A stretch of DNA of 64,000 nt, from the NCBI RefSeq assembly GCF_024323335.1, contig NC_066579.1:252333575-252397574 (forward strand), read 5' to 3'. This document shows, piece by piece, positions 1-11,426 of the stretch. The DNA is from Lathyrus oleraceus (lineage: Eukaryota; Streptophyta; Magnoliopsida; Fabales; Fabaceae). The position numbers and the translations under genes were made by a program. Under the pieces are notes generated by a model. The model had not been told where the DNA came from and ran no database searches. It worked only from the letters and a program-made list of their open reading frames with translations. Position 1 is the stretch's first letter. Each line of letters begins with the position of its first letter.

Positions 1-87
1 ATGCCTAAGCTGCTGGAAAAAGAAAGAATGCGAAAACGGCAAAAATCTGGAAAAAGGCGTCGAACCCTGAGCTTTCCAAAAAGCTAC

Positions 88-95
88 TATTTATA
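88..95 (-). promoter_or_regulatory. TATA box of the leftmost LTR
   Basis: The minus strand reads TATAAATA, a canonical plant TATA box, about 450 bp into the LTR and downstream of the TGACG palindrome cluster. Transcription would run leftward out of the window. Confidence 0.55.
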
Positions 96-224
96 AGCCA
101 CCTCCCGCAACTGCTTCCGCGTCAAAAAGTCTTCAACGTGCAGAATAGTTGGGCGTGGAAATAGGGCTCAACTCTGTCTCAACGTCTTTGAAGCGTTCCT
201 TGTGCCTCAAATATAGGGGAATGG

Positions 225-311
225 TGTGACGTCCGTCACACCATGTGTGACGCTCGTCACACAAGTGCATATAGCGTGACGCTCGTCACAACCTCTGTGA
301 CGCTCGTCACA
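225..311. promoter_or_regulatory. Four TGACG/CGTCA palindromes in LTR U3
   Basis: Four copies of a 14-16-bp palindrome lie at 225-240, 246-261, 276-289 and 296-311. Each pairs GTGACG with CGTCAC around a 2-bp centre (TC or CT). TGACG is the core recognised by TGA-type bZIP factors in as-1/ocs elements. The cluster sits 130-220 bp upstream of the TATA box on the minus strand, so an enhancer role is a reasonable inference; no binding is shown. Confidence 0.5.
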
Positions 312-543
312 GGCACAACGCCTGTGCCTTCTTTGGGCTGGGCTTGGCTTTTGCTATTTGTTTCCAGTAACTTCTTTTTACACCTCCTTTTCTACCTTTT
401 TTTACTTTTGCTTCAAATAGATACCTGAGATAAATAGGAAGGAAATACCGCGTAATATCTGATAAAATGAAATAATTTAAAGTAAATAATAATATAATTT
501 AATTGAATCAAGTCCTAAAATATGATATAATTTCGTGTTATCA

Positions 544-2952
544 CATTACCAGCAAACGGTGAATGAAAGAGAACCCACTGAGGATAAAATTGCTTACTCG
601 CAGAAATTATCCAAAAGGAAGGGGGAAGACCCGTTGGGGACAAGATTTCCTAATCAAAGCAAACATTCAAAAGGGGAAAGGAATATCAATACCGAAAACT
701 GGATAATGATAACCACAATGAGGGGATTACATCTACCGGTTAGTAGGTAGAAAACCACAGAAAAGTAACCATCATCGACTAGGATGAGCACAAGGGTTGA
801 CTCCACAAAGGTGAGGAAAGAGGGTTTCACATCTACCGGTTAGTAGGTAGAAGACCACAAAGATAGGACTTACAACTACCGGTTTGTAGGTAGCAGCCAC
901 AAATTCCGCTGATGATAAGATAAATGAGTGCCGGTTAGTGAGCAACTATTCATTTATACCACAGGGAAGCACAAGAGACAGCCAAGCAGCCAATTTAGGA
1001 TCGACCCAAAAAGGCAGACTGAATCAAGACTCATCCTAATGAGGAAATAACTCAATAGGGAAAACCCATCCCGTTATGTGTAGGGAGGGAACGGAAACAA
1101 CCGTCATCCACGAGGATATAACTCAGTGGGGAGCGCAGAAGGAAATGGTAGACACTTTCTGCCTAAAGGGTCGACTCTACATGGAGAGATCAGACACACC
1201 CACGTCTGCTTGGGGAATCGATCCAAGCTTGCAAGATGCTACCAATTTTGTGGGGAGTAACACTGCTGGGGATATCCGCTCAACTAAGGAGTCACTTGTT
1301 GGGAAAACACCAACCTCTCAACCATGCTGGGGAACCCAATTCTGAAATCAATCCAACGGCGCGATGCTAAACTCTTTCCGACAACCCAATCTCGGGTGGT
1401 CACCACGGCCTATGGCTAATGGATATGTTTGCAATGCTAATGCATGAGTTTTTTTTTTTAGCGCAATGCTCCATGATCATGGAAATGCTACGCACTAATG
1501 ATGCAATATGCTATGCTTATCTAAATGATGAATGCATAAAAACACATCTCCTCCAGAGACAACACCGGGGAGCTCCAGGAACTATGTTGAGGATTTCTAT
1601 ACCACGTCACTTTCCACCCTGCTGGGGAAAGACAACCCTTGCTGGGGATGACCTCCATCGAACCCGAACTGCTTGGGGATTACCCTGCTAGGGGAAAACA
1701 CCAATGCTTATCTCTACTGGGGATAATTTTTTTCGCCGAACCTGATCCGCTTGGGGACCTTACTAGGGGAAAACCATCAACACAAACCCTCTGCTATGGA
1801 GATCCACTAGGGGAAAACACTCCACACCCTGATGGGGAAATGCATAACTCTGTTGGAGAAAAGCCTACACCACTCTGCTGAGGAAATAATATACTAGGCC
1901 ACACTGGGGATAGACATCCACAAACCTGCCGGGGACAAGCGTTCACGACCACACTTGGGATACATCCTCAACCCTTAGGAACAATCTACCCATCGACACT
2001 TCCACTGGCGATATGGCAACCTTCAGGCTCGCTGAGGAGACACCGATCTCGAATCTGCTAGGGAGATAACACTCTCAAACCCACTGGGGAGATACGACTT
2101 ATTTGACACGGAACACCTGTCGATTCGTCGAACACTGGCATTCACCATCCCAACATAGTGTCGACTTTCCACTTTTGAGAACTCCCAGACTCGTCTGGAC
2201 TTTTCTGATTCATCACCTTGTATTCCCGACTCCTCCGTACTCCACGGAGATCGAACTCCTGGGATTCATACAAACTTTTCAGTCCTCAGACTTTGAAGAG
2301 TCTTCTTGATTATCCCTCCAGGATCGTCGTCATCCCTCGCCGTCTTTCTATCCCTTGCCCCTGGTTGGACTCTGCAGGGATCTTTTGTCAAAAGGTTATC
2401 CATCACAAACTGCAAGTGAGTGAACATAGCTAACAACACCTGCAAAAGAGATTGTTAGATAAAAGCGTGCCCCAAGCGTGCCATCATTTCAACACCTAGG
2501 TCACTCAAACTTCCGAATAAGATTTCCAGATTTCAATCTTATAAGCATGCATCGGAAGGGACCTCTATGTTTCAAAATGAAAATATTCTTATCAAAAATA
2601 GACGGATGTTTTCGCAATCAAAGCGGTAATGAAGACAAAAACAAAATTATTCGACTGAACACGCATTTTATTGACTGAAACAAAAAGGCAGCTCAGAACC
2701 GAGCAACACACAGGAAGCAATCCCTAAAAAGAGGTGATTGCGCACAACAGGAAAAATCTACCCTAATGGTAATGTGAAACCGTGATCTCATCGGGTTCCA
2801 ACTTGGTTACACCCATATGTCCTCAAGACTTTCCGCACTTTCTGTCTTCTGAACAAGACGCTTCCGATCGATCTCTGTCGGAGATTATCCAAGTCATATC
2901 TCAAGCACAAACGATCATGCTGGACGCAGTTGTTCGTTTCATTCCCTCTTTT
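544..2952 (-). other. 3' untranslated region of element B, rich in short repeats
   Basis: No credible gene is seen. Near 733-750, 833-850 and 876-893 there are three copies of CTACCGGTTAGTAGGTAG (the third with one change), each able to fold as CTACC/GGTAG, about 100 and 43 bp apart. From about 1130 to 2100 the plus strand repeats TGCTGGGGA-like words dozens of times, i.e. TCCCCAGCA in the element's sense, resembling the 3' end of tRNA-Arg. Around 2640-2780 the sequence matches the 3' UTRs of A (near 17990) and C (near 61020), which supports assignment to B. Small open frames here look like chance. Confidence 0.6.
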
Positions 2953-3150
2953 GCCTGGACCGCCCTTTCGGGTTTTCAGTACACCGGGATACCCTTTTTT
3001 GCCCAAGTCGCCCTTGTGGGGTTTTCGACTTGCCGGTTGTACAGTTTCTTTTCATTCTTATCCCTAATTTTTGCCCGAACCTTTTCTCTTTTTTTCTTGG
3101 TTCGCCGGGATGCCCTTTTTTTCCTGGACTCTTTTATTCTTTTCGTCCAG
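2953..3150 (-). repeat. Post-pol hairpin array of element B
   Basis: A row of stem-loops sits just after the pol remnant. Stems read on the plus strand: CAAGTCG at 3004-3010 with CGACTTG at 3026-3032; GAACC at 3077-3081 with GGTTC at 3099-3103; CTGGAC at 3124-3129 with GTCCAG at 3145-3150. A further degenerate one covers 2955-2985. The first stem differs from the matching stem in A and C by a paired T-A to C-G change, as expected if pairing matters. Linkers between hairpins keep GGCAAAAA and a GGGTATCCCG-like word. Confidence 0.6.
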
Positions 3151-3164
3151 CGGGTCTCTTTTTT

Positions 3165-4870
3165 TTACGAAGTATCTTCTAACTACGTCCGCATTCACAA
3201 GGGATGGAAAATCCTCACCATCCATGGTCGTCAACAACAAGGCTCTACCAGAGAACGCCTTCTTGACCACGAATGGGATCCATAACTGTATATCCACTTG
3301 CCCCTACGATCGTTGAGGAGGAAGGATCCTTTTCAATACCAGCTCTCCCACGTGGTACGCACGAGGTCGCACTTTTCGGTCAACAACACGCTTCATTCAT
3401 TGGGTACAACTGCCCCATGACAAGTAACTGCCAGCCTATTTTCCTTAGTCAGGCTCAACGTGTTATACCGAGTCCTTATCCACTCAGCCTTCTCTAATTT
3501 CTCATTCATCAGGACTCTCCACGATGGGATCTAGACTTCAGTAGGTAATACCACTTCTATCCCATACATGAGCGAGTGCGGCGTTGCCCCAGTAGACGTA
3601 CGCACCGCAGATCGATACCCAGGATACAAGCTTCGTACTCAGCCACCATCGTTGGTGTCTTCAAATGTTATCCGGGCAACAAAAGGAATGTGGGATCTTT
3701 TTGGCGTAACCAACACGGCACTAACTCATCCGCATTAACCTCCCCATCAGACATCAGAATCCGTTCGGATTCAGGGTCGGGCCCCTCCTCCGGGATCGAT
3801 TCCTCACAATCTTTCGATTTGAGCACCTCGACATGTCCTCATCAGGGAACTCCAACTTCCTTGGTTGATAATCCTCAATGGGTTGCGGGGAGATATAATC
3901 GGACAATACACTCCCCTCGATTGCTTTCTGAGAGGTATACTGAATATCGTATTCAATCTAAATCATTTGCCCTCTCGCAACCAGTCCGGTCAATGCTGAC
4001 TTCTCAAACGTATACTTGATTGGATCCATCTTGGAAATCCACAAAGTGGTATGAACCAGCATATACTGTCTCAGTCGGCGAGCAGCCTATGCCAAAGTAC
4101 AACAAGTTTTCTCGAGCAGTGAATGTATTGTTTCACAGTCGATAAACTTTTTGCTAAGGTAAATTGCATGCTCTTTTCGACAAGACTCGTCATGCTGACC
4201 CAGTACACACCTCATAGACCCCTCGAGGGCTGTCAAGTACCAGATTAAGAGTTGTTCCTTCCACGGGAGGCATCAGAATCAAAGGTTCCTGCAACTTATT
4301 CTTTTATCTTTCAATGCCCATTGGCAATCATTATCCACCTGACCGTTTGATCTCTTGTTTTTTCTTGTTTTCGGTTCAGGTATTTCTTGTATTGTTTTTT
4401 CCTTTTCTTTTTTTCTTTTTTCCTTTTTTTTTAGCAGGATCAACCTCGATTCCTCTTATCCGCTCATAATAAACCTCAACAGCTTATCGGACAGCACTCC
4501 ACAAGTGCACTGATTCGGACTCAACCTCAGTCTGAGTTGTCTCGATCCAGTCAAACAACTTGACCAGATCCACCAGATGCCCCTCTTCTGCTTGGGACTT
4601 TGCTATCATGTCATCAACATAGCATTTGATTCCACGATGAATCATATCATGAAACAAAGTCACTCTGATACGTGGCACCGGCTTCCTGTTTCTCTAGAGG
4701 ACAGTCTTCTCTCAATGGCAGCTTGTGCACAACGACATCGGTATCCGACCCTGGCATATCCTGATACGACCAGGCGACGATATCAACATGCTCTTTCAAC
4801 AGGGCTACCATTCTTCTCTCGACTCGCCTCTGAAGCGGCCCCAACTTTCACTTTCTTTCTGACCTCGGCG
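3165..4870 (-). pseudogene. Pol remnant of element B (RT, RNase H, archaeal-type RNase H, integrase C-terminus)
   Basis: On the minus strand, 4844-4690 encodes the region before RT (AWSYQDMPG motif), then the frame jumps directly to the YVDDM catalytic motif of RT near 4615, so most of the RT palm is deleted. RNase H and the start of the archaeal-type RNase H follow with several stops and frameshifts. Near 3620 the archaeal RNase H (AEYEACILG) is joined directly to the integrase C-terminal part (RTSTGATP-like), deleting the zinc-binding and catalytic integrase core. The end (TTMDGEDF) lies near 3240 and the usual stop is lost. By comparison with A and C this is a dead copy with at least two large deletions. 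Confidence 0.7.
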
Positions 4871-5284
4871 GTGTAACCTGGCTAATTCCAACAACCTTCT
4901 CCTCTTATTTCAACAACCTGGCTAATTCCAGCAGATCACAATCTTCTTCGCCTTATTCTTCGGCATGATAGATCGGATTGTCGAAGTCATACAAAGGTGT
5001 AACCGAATTGTTATCAATGAGATCAGGAGGACAGTCACTTTTGAGGTTGGAACAAGACAGATCAAAAGGAAAGAAAAATGAAAATAAACATTGCCATTTT
5101 TATTATTTTTCAACTGCAAAATAAATGAAAAACAGGGAACACTACTTTTAATCGCAAAAACATCCATTTATTAATGATGCAAAATGTTGCACAATGAAAC
5201 ACATGAGATGGCCCTTACAATGGACCATTACGTTTCGGGCAAAACGTATGGCTTTCATGCAAACAAAATTGAAAAACAGAAATA
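4871..5284. other. Spacer between gag and pol of element B, probable intron region
   Basis: No open frame is convincing. It corresponds in position to the gag-pro/pol intron known from Ogre elements. A short direct duplication (AACCTGGCTAATTCCA at about 4876 and 4916) falls in what was coding sequence for an ELARLL-type segment just upstream of RT. The rest is AT-rich. Confidence 0.4.
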
Positions 5285-6569
5285 CTACACTTCAGGATGA
5301 GTGACAGTGATGATCTTGGAGGTTTTCCAGTTTCCTAGTACGCACGATTTTATCCACGACTCGAGCACGCGGTCACGGTCAATCTTTTCACTCACTGAAC
5401 AGGCGTGACCTGGATCCAGCATTCCGGCACTACCGAATGTGAACGGTGGACGACGTCCTCTGTTTTGTCTAGACGACTCTTGATCTAGCTGATAGCCCAC
5501 CCCGAACATATCCGCTTTCACCACAATGTCTATGATCTTCCCCCAGCCTAGGGCTTCTCCGTTCTTCACCACTTCCATGGCCTGTTTGTAAGAAGAAATG
5601 GACAGCTTCTTCTCTTTCTCAGCTAGAATGGCATCCTCCACCTTGATGGTTTCAACTGCCTGACTTGGTATTTCAAAATTTTCACCGTCCATTTCTACTT
5701 CCGACATCTTCTGATTCGCCTCCTTCATCATTGCACACCCATTTGTGGCGACAGCCGCACAACAGTTATCAACACTAGGGAAAGCTCCTCTCTTCATCAG
5801 ATGTGTTGAGACCACAGACACTGAAGTTTTTAACTGATTCCCCTCAGGCACATCTGTTCCTCTCTTGTCTTTTGACACCACTTTCACTCCCACGGGACCT
5901 GGCACGGGGTTAGGGTTAACATTCAATGTTGGCGCCAAGCTGATGGCCTTAGAATCCACCAAATCTTGGACGACATGCTTAAAAGCTCTACAACCCTCAA
6001 TGTTATGTCCGGGTGTCTCAGAATGGAACTCGCACCTGGCATTCTCATCGTAATTTGCAGGCCTCCGATGCGGTTCTACAGAAATCAATATCCTCGGCCG
6101 AACTAACCCAAGATCCCTCAACCTTTTGAACAGAAAGGTATAAGTCACGGGTGGCTTATCAAACTGACGATCTGTCCCCTTCTTCACTTGGCTCTTAGCT
6201 TTCTGTACTTTCTGTTGAGGTGGCGGTCGCTGCTGTGGTACAGGTGAATTACCAACAGAAGTGATTATAGTGGTAGTATAAGGGTGGTAACGATCCTTAC
6301 TGTGCTCCTTTCGGGCAGGCACACCACCTGATTCGACCTCCTTCTTAAGCTGACCATTGCCAGAGGGCTTCTTTACTACAGTACCAGAGGGGTTTTTTTA
6401 CTGCGGACGACAGATCCTTTCCCTGAACCTTCTCCTCTATCATCCATTTCTCAATCCTCTCCAACCTTTCAGCCATTGCTTTCTGCCCCAAGGCGAGCCC
6501 TTGCACGACTTTGAACAACTCCCCCATCATCTCTTTCAATTCGAGAATGTCGGCGCTGGGCGGATCCAT
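5285..6569 (-). pseudogene. gag: gag of element B (capsid core deleted)
   Basis: The start is placed at 6569 (MDPPSAD), giving a coiled-coil-prone N-terminus rich in charged residues and Leu. The reading frame breaks near 6330-6345 and resumes as a 345-residue open frame ending at 5285. That part holds proline/glutamine-rich linker, then the knuckle-like CEFHSETPGHNIEGC segment at about residues 115-130, and a C-terminal region with GEALGWG and GHACSVSEKID. The large helical capsid core expected between N-terminus and linker, present in A at 12420-12850, is absent, so an internal deletion is inferred. No D(T/S)G protease motif is visible. The C-terminal segment is typical of Tat-lineage polyproteins just before the intron. 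Confidence 0.65.
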
Positions 6570-7639
6570 CAGCTTGAAATATCTGAACGGAAGAGCTATG
6601 CGCACCAGTTAGACACTGACACCTACAAAACAGCAAACAGGTTAGTATGACTAACACATGCAATGTCTATCCGTATAAGGAGAATTCTGTCCTTTGATTC
6701 TGGTTTCATTGAGACGGATAATATTTTAACAATAACATTCTGACATCAGGATATCTCTCGACCAGAACCTCAATCAAAAAAGGACCCTGAGCACGGATAG
6801 ACATGAGTTGAATGCAGATGAATGCGAAATGGGCATGATGCAAATGCATTAATGCAGGTCAATGTGCCATCTTCCAAGTCATCTGAAGATCCATTAAGTC
6901 TCTGAACCAGTCACAGTCATCTGAGGGACTAAGTCACCATAAATCCAACTTGGGGAGTTCCGAAATAAACGGAACTGGAGGTTACATCACTATCATCACA
7001 GGAACATCCACTGAACGGATGACAACCAGATCCTCTGAACAAGTACTCTCAAATTCAATCCAGGGATCCGAAATAAACGGAACCCGCTGATAAGTACCGC
7101 GGACAGAATTCCGGCGTCTCAGAGATAAATATCCACAAATCCATCTGAACCATAGTCACCATCTGTACCTGCAAATGATTCATTCCCTCCCCACTCACGG
7201 GTGTCATCTAGGCCAGGGTAAGGTCGATAGAAACGCAGCATAAATAACCCTTTCATAGAATATCATCATATACACACCCGAAGTATGTAACGATAATACC
7301 CCATCAGAGTCTGAACTGCTCGTGATATCAATGTTCCGCTAAGTGGCGCCATACCACCCGCTTCCCATGAATCACTCTATACCTAGGTGTCCTAGATTTC
7401 ACTCATAGCCTGGGTATTGGGCCTTTTACCTCATGTAACTCCCACCCCAACAGAGAGACAACACAACACAGCCAGATGGACAGATGAATATGAATGAATG
7501 CAAACATAAATGCAAACATAAATGCAAACAATAAATAAATGAATGCAATAAATGAAACAGCAAAAGCAACCAAACCCTATCCTAGAGAGCGCTAGGAGAG
7601 ACTCGCTTAGGGAAGATGGACCAGCAAGAGAAAACGAAA
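6570..7639 (-). other. 5' leader of element B between LTR and gag
   Basis: About 1 kb without a believable ORF. Near the LTR end the minus strand reads CTCTTGCTGG (7621-7630), reminiscent of the CTCTGTTGGGG half of the tRNA-Arg PBS of element D, so a decayed PBS is possible there. A small tandem repeat of ATGCAAACATAA (three units) lies at about 7496-7530. Words such as GAACTGGA and ATCCACTGAACGG recur in 6960-7100. Confidence 0.45.
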
Positions 7640-7903
7640 CAACAGAGCCGCCACCGTGCGTTATTTATCCCAAAGGAGGGAAAGGAAACGCTCGAAGTAA
7701 ACCTGGAAAAGACATGGTCTCGCGACCAGAGAGAGATGGGATCGGGAGTCGGTTATGCGAAGGGAAGGTATTAGCACCCCTACGCATCCGTCGTACTCGA
7801 CGGGATCCACGCACAAAAGAAAGGATAAAGGTTGCTAAACACTGCTCAAACATCACACAACGGCTGAAAAGAGACACAGAAACGACAAAAGAAACTAACT
7901 CGG

Positions 7904-8399
7904 CAGGATATCGCATCCTGGGCCTACGTAGTCTGTCAGGCACAGACATCAGAGTCGACGTAGTTCGGGACAGGGGGGAACGTGCTCGCTAGGATATCGC
8001 ATCCTATGCATACGTATCTTCTCTGACTGGAGAAGAATCAGAGCACTCGTAGCTCGGCTAACGCACGCCAAACAAAACCACACAGGAAACCGACTGCCAA
8101 TCGCTGGACTTACGTCAGACTCCACACAAACAGGCAACATGGAAACCGAATACCAATCGCTGGACTTACATCAGACTCCGAACCAAACAAACACACACTG
8201 GAAACCAAATGCCAATCGCTGGACTTACATCGGACTCCAAGCACACGACGAACAAACACAGGAAACCGACTTCCAATCGCTGAACTTGCGTCAGACTCCA
8301 AACACACACAAAGGGTTGCAAAAGAAAAAGGGCGCCCGGAGAGATCAGCTCATCTCCTGCCTACGTACCTCATCTGGTATGAGGACCAGGGCGACGTAG
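7904..8399 (-). repeat. Structured U5 modules of element B LTR
   Basis: Three complete modules, read on plus. First: CAGGAT-ATCGC-ATCCTG (7904-7920), outer CTACGT (7924-7929) with ACGTAG (7958-7963), inner GTCTGT (7931-7936) with ACAGAC (7942-7947). Second: TAGGAT-ATCGC-ATCCTA (7990-8006), inner TCTTCTC (8017-8023) with GAGAAGA (8030-8036). Third: outer CTACGT (8361-8366) with ACGTAG (8394-8399), inner CCTCAT (8368-8373) with ATGAGG (8379-8384). Stems differ in sequence yet pair perfectly; the pentaloop ATCGC (GCGAT in sense) is constant in the first two. Confidence 0.65.
8060..8310 (-). repeat. Four 56-61-bp tandem repeats between U5 modules of element B
   Basis: The word CCAATCGCTG recurs with AATCG at 8099, 8155, 8214 and 8275, each followed by GACTTACRTC-GACTCC-like sequence and an ACA-rich spacer. 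Each can form CCA-ATCGC-TGG (the last copy TGA), reusing the loop of the flanking structured modules, so these look like degenerate module copies that have lost the inner stem. Confidence 0.65.
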
Positions 8400-10105
8400 T
8401 TCCCCTACACAGGGAAAGCAATTCTAACCTAACCAGAGACTGGGAAATGACATACTAGAAGGGAGACTAACTCGAGCCTAATAGTTATCATGTAAATTCA
8501 CCATGGTCCTAGGTTGAAGTTTCTATCTAACTTGCATAGGGAGCAAGCTATCCTAAACAGCACAGGCAAAGCAAACATACACACAATTAGCACACACTAT
8601 ATACAAACAAAGTGGGCTCACAAAAGGTTAGGCTGTGAAACACAAGCCAATTGGAATCGGGTGTAGTTAGCTCTTAACCCTAACATTGAGAGTTAGGGTG
8701 AAGCAGATGAAATGGGAAGTGAGGGTAAGACCCTACAGCTCTTATCCCTGGCCTGGGAGAGCTTCAGACAAATGAAAGTGGGAGTTCAGAAAGTTGGAAC
8801 TCTTCTATCCACATATGACTGACTCAACAATGATCTTGGGTTAATATCCACAATGCATCAACACAAGGTGTGTGAGCAAAGTGGATGACACACTGAATAG
8901 CAGGAGATGGATTGCACATCTCTTTTATCTGCCAATTGCCTCATAGAGGTCTTTACCTGCTTGGCACAAAGGTAAACAAATACAAGCATTGCCTCTTAAG
9001 GAGGACTTCAGACAGGTGCCTGCCCAAGTAACAGGACAGGTCTTCCAGACTACATGAAGTCAGAAAGTTATACCTCAAATGGTTAAGCAACCAAGCAAAG
9101 AAAAAGCAAGTTCAAAAGAACTTAAGCAACTTATGTACCTGAAAAAAATCTAACTCAATCAGTATACAAGTCAATCAATCAAACAGACAATCACACAATC
9201 AATCAGACAAGCAAGCAAGCAATGCCACAATGTACAAGGCACAAGCCAATGGGCATAACACAAACAACTTGGCATCAACCTACAAAACAACTCAAAGTTA
9301 GTCAACATCAACCAATTAGTCAACTCAAGAGAGTGAATCAATCCCATCATAGCAATGTACTTCTTAACCTGAAATCAAAGCTCAACTGTGAGTCACCAAC
9401 CACTAGGGCAAGGCCTAGGGTCAAAGAGGGAGAAAAAATTCAAAACAGAACATGAAATTCAACATGAATCAACCACAATCAATTAAGAACACCATCCAAA
9501 AGGTCTCATATCATTATCATCAACCAAATTCATTTCACAAACCAAACATGGCAAGGTATGCAAGTGGAAAGCACATTGAGGCAACAAAATGAACAAATGC
9601 ACATTAATTCAACAATGATCCAAATAATCTCAACAAAAATCATGGCTAAACAGAACACACAACATGATCAACACACCAAAAATTAGGGCATTTGGACATG
9701 ATTAGGCATGGTAATCAAATTGTATAAGGCAAGGCAATCAAAACAAGCTCAAATGGGACACAACTTGATACATCAACATAGCACAAGCCTAAAACAGAAA
9801 TGGTAATTGATAAAAACCCCAAATAAAATCCAAAACAACCTTTAACATGTCTAGAAAGAGTGTGCAAAGTTTCACATCCATATGATAAAGCACAAGCATT
9901 TCACAAACAATTGAAATTCAAGACACTTCAAAAGCTCACAAATGATCATCCAGCATGAAAAATCTCAATCAAATCAGAAATCAATCCAAAAATTCCACAA
10001 AAAATCATGAGCATTCACAACATCCATAAGAAGCATCATACAAAAAATCAAGGCATTTGGAATTTATTTGGTAGGGCAAAGAAATTAATCAGATTGAGCA
10101 AGAAA

Positions 10106-10130
10106 AGGTGTGACACACATTGTCACACCT
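10106..10130. repeat. 10-bp perfect inverted repeat in element B LTR
   Basis: AGGTGTGACA at 10106-10115 and TGTCACACCT at 10121-10130 around a 5-nt loop. It sits about 1.3 kb downstream of the TATA box, in the transcribed part of the LTR. No function is known to me. Confidence 0.5.
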
Positions 10131-11419
10131 ACATTCACAAGATCATATCTCAGCAATGGCAATTGATAAAAATGCAAACTCAACACCAAAATGTCCAGCC
10201 AAGAGTCTAGTTTAAGCATGTCAAATTTCATGAGCATTGGATAAACAACCATCATTTCACAAATGAAATAGTGAGGCAAGGTTCAAAATGGACATGCATA
10301 CACAAACCCTAGCACCAATTAATTTCCAGGAATACACAAATTGTGGAAAAATAACCAAACAAAACTAGACACAATAAGGAAAACAATGCAAAAATTCCCA
10401 TATTTTTTGGATCATTTATCAATTAGATATGAATTCTTAAAGTGAAAGAAAAATTAAAAAAAAGCATGTGAAGTATGTAGGAACATGTGGAGGGAAATGA
10501 GATAAAATGCAATGCCATTTGAATAAATGTTGTAGCCTAGAATCGAAGTGAGGCATGATTCAAAATGAAGCGCGCTTTATACATGAAACTCTGCGTTTCA
10601 TTAAACGCGTGGCTGGTCAACATGTGACGTGGCTAGGTCAAACAGATATGCACCAATTAACATGCCATGCAAGCGACGCGCTGGACCAATACATGTTCAG
10701 GTATCCCAAAAACACATGCAAGGCGCGAATAACACACTCCCATGGATCAAAACCAGTTCTGGAAACGAAATTCATCAACATTCATCAAGTTCATCATGGC
10801 TCAAGAACAAATTTCTCAGAATCACAAAACAAGCACATCAATGTGTTCATCTCTCATCACTCATCACTAATCCATGCCTGATTTAACCTAATTCTCACTA
10901 ACATGAACAAATCGAAGCAAACAAGTTTAACATGTCAAACTTTAAATCCTCATAACTACTTCAATTCTACATGGAATTCAGTGATCTAAAGCTCAGATTG
11001 ATCAACAATGTAAGATCTACAACAACCACATGATAATTTCAAGAATTGAAAGATTCGATTTCCGACCTTAATGAAAATGCAGAACTGGAATAGCTTGATT
11101 CAGGCCTTGCTAAGCTCAAACAGATCTTCCAAAGTGTTTGTGGAGTTGATTGGATGAAGAATGAAGGCTTAATCGTGCTTGATCCTTAAAAATCAGATTT
11201 CACCATTGTTGAATGCAAGCTTCGAGCTTCTTCAAATCTGCATGAATTGTTATGGTTCTTGCTTCAAACATGCTCCATAATCCTTCCAGATGATGATTTG
11301 ATCAATGGATGATGAAGTTATGTGAAGAAAATTGAAGAACAAAATGAGAGAAAACTTTGTGATTTTTTCTAGATCTGAAAATTCTGATTGTGATTAGATG
11401 AAATCTGTTATGCTTTGCC

Positions 11420-11426
11420 CTTTATA
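11420..11426 (-). promoter_or_regulatory. TATA box of element B LTR
   Basis: The minus strand reads TATAAAG in a GC-richer context, about 1 kb from the LTR start. Position and orientation fit transcription of element B toward its gag. Confidence 0.45.

Larger units (their letters stand above)
1..543 (-). mobile_element. Partial LTR, Athila/Cyclops-like Ty3/gypsy (5' end of the LTR)
   Basis: Read on the minus strand, the sequence at 543 begins TGATAACACG, a start typical of Athila-type LTRs and close to the LTR start of element F in this window (TGATAACACTG). The stretch next to it is AT-rich, followed by a block of TGACG palindromes and then a TATA box, which is the order of a U3 promoter. 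The rest of the LTR lies left of base 1. The flanking bases from 544 on are not purine-rich in the expected place, so I read 543 as the outer edge of an insertion (5' LTR or solo LTR) rather than a junction with an internal region. The host at the insertion point is the 3' untranslated region of element B. The family name is inferred. Confidence 0.6.

Noticed and set aside
2782..3316. Plus-strand open frames of 81-167 codons rich in Phe, Leu and Ser
   Set aside because: They are the reverse complement of the hairpin array and pol tail of element B; low complexity comes from T-rich linkers.
9222..10886. Short plus-strand frames rich in Gln, His and Asn
   Set aside because: They are on the antisense strand of the long LTR of B and reflect its CAA/CAT-rich composition.
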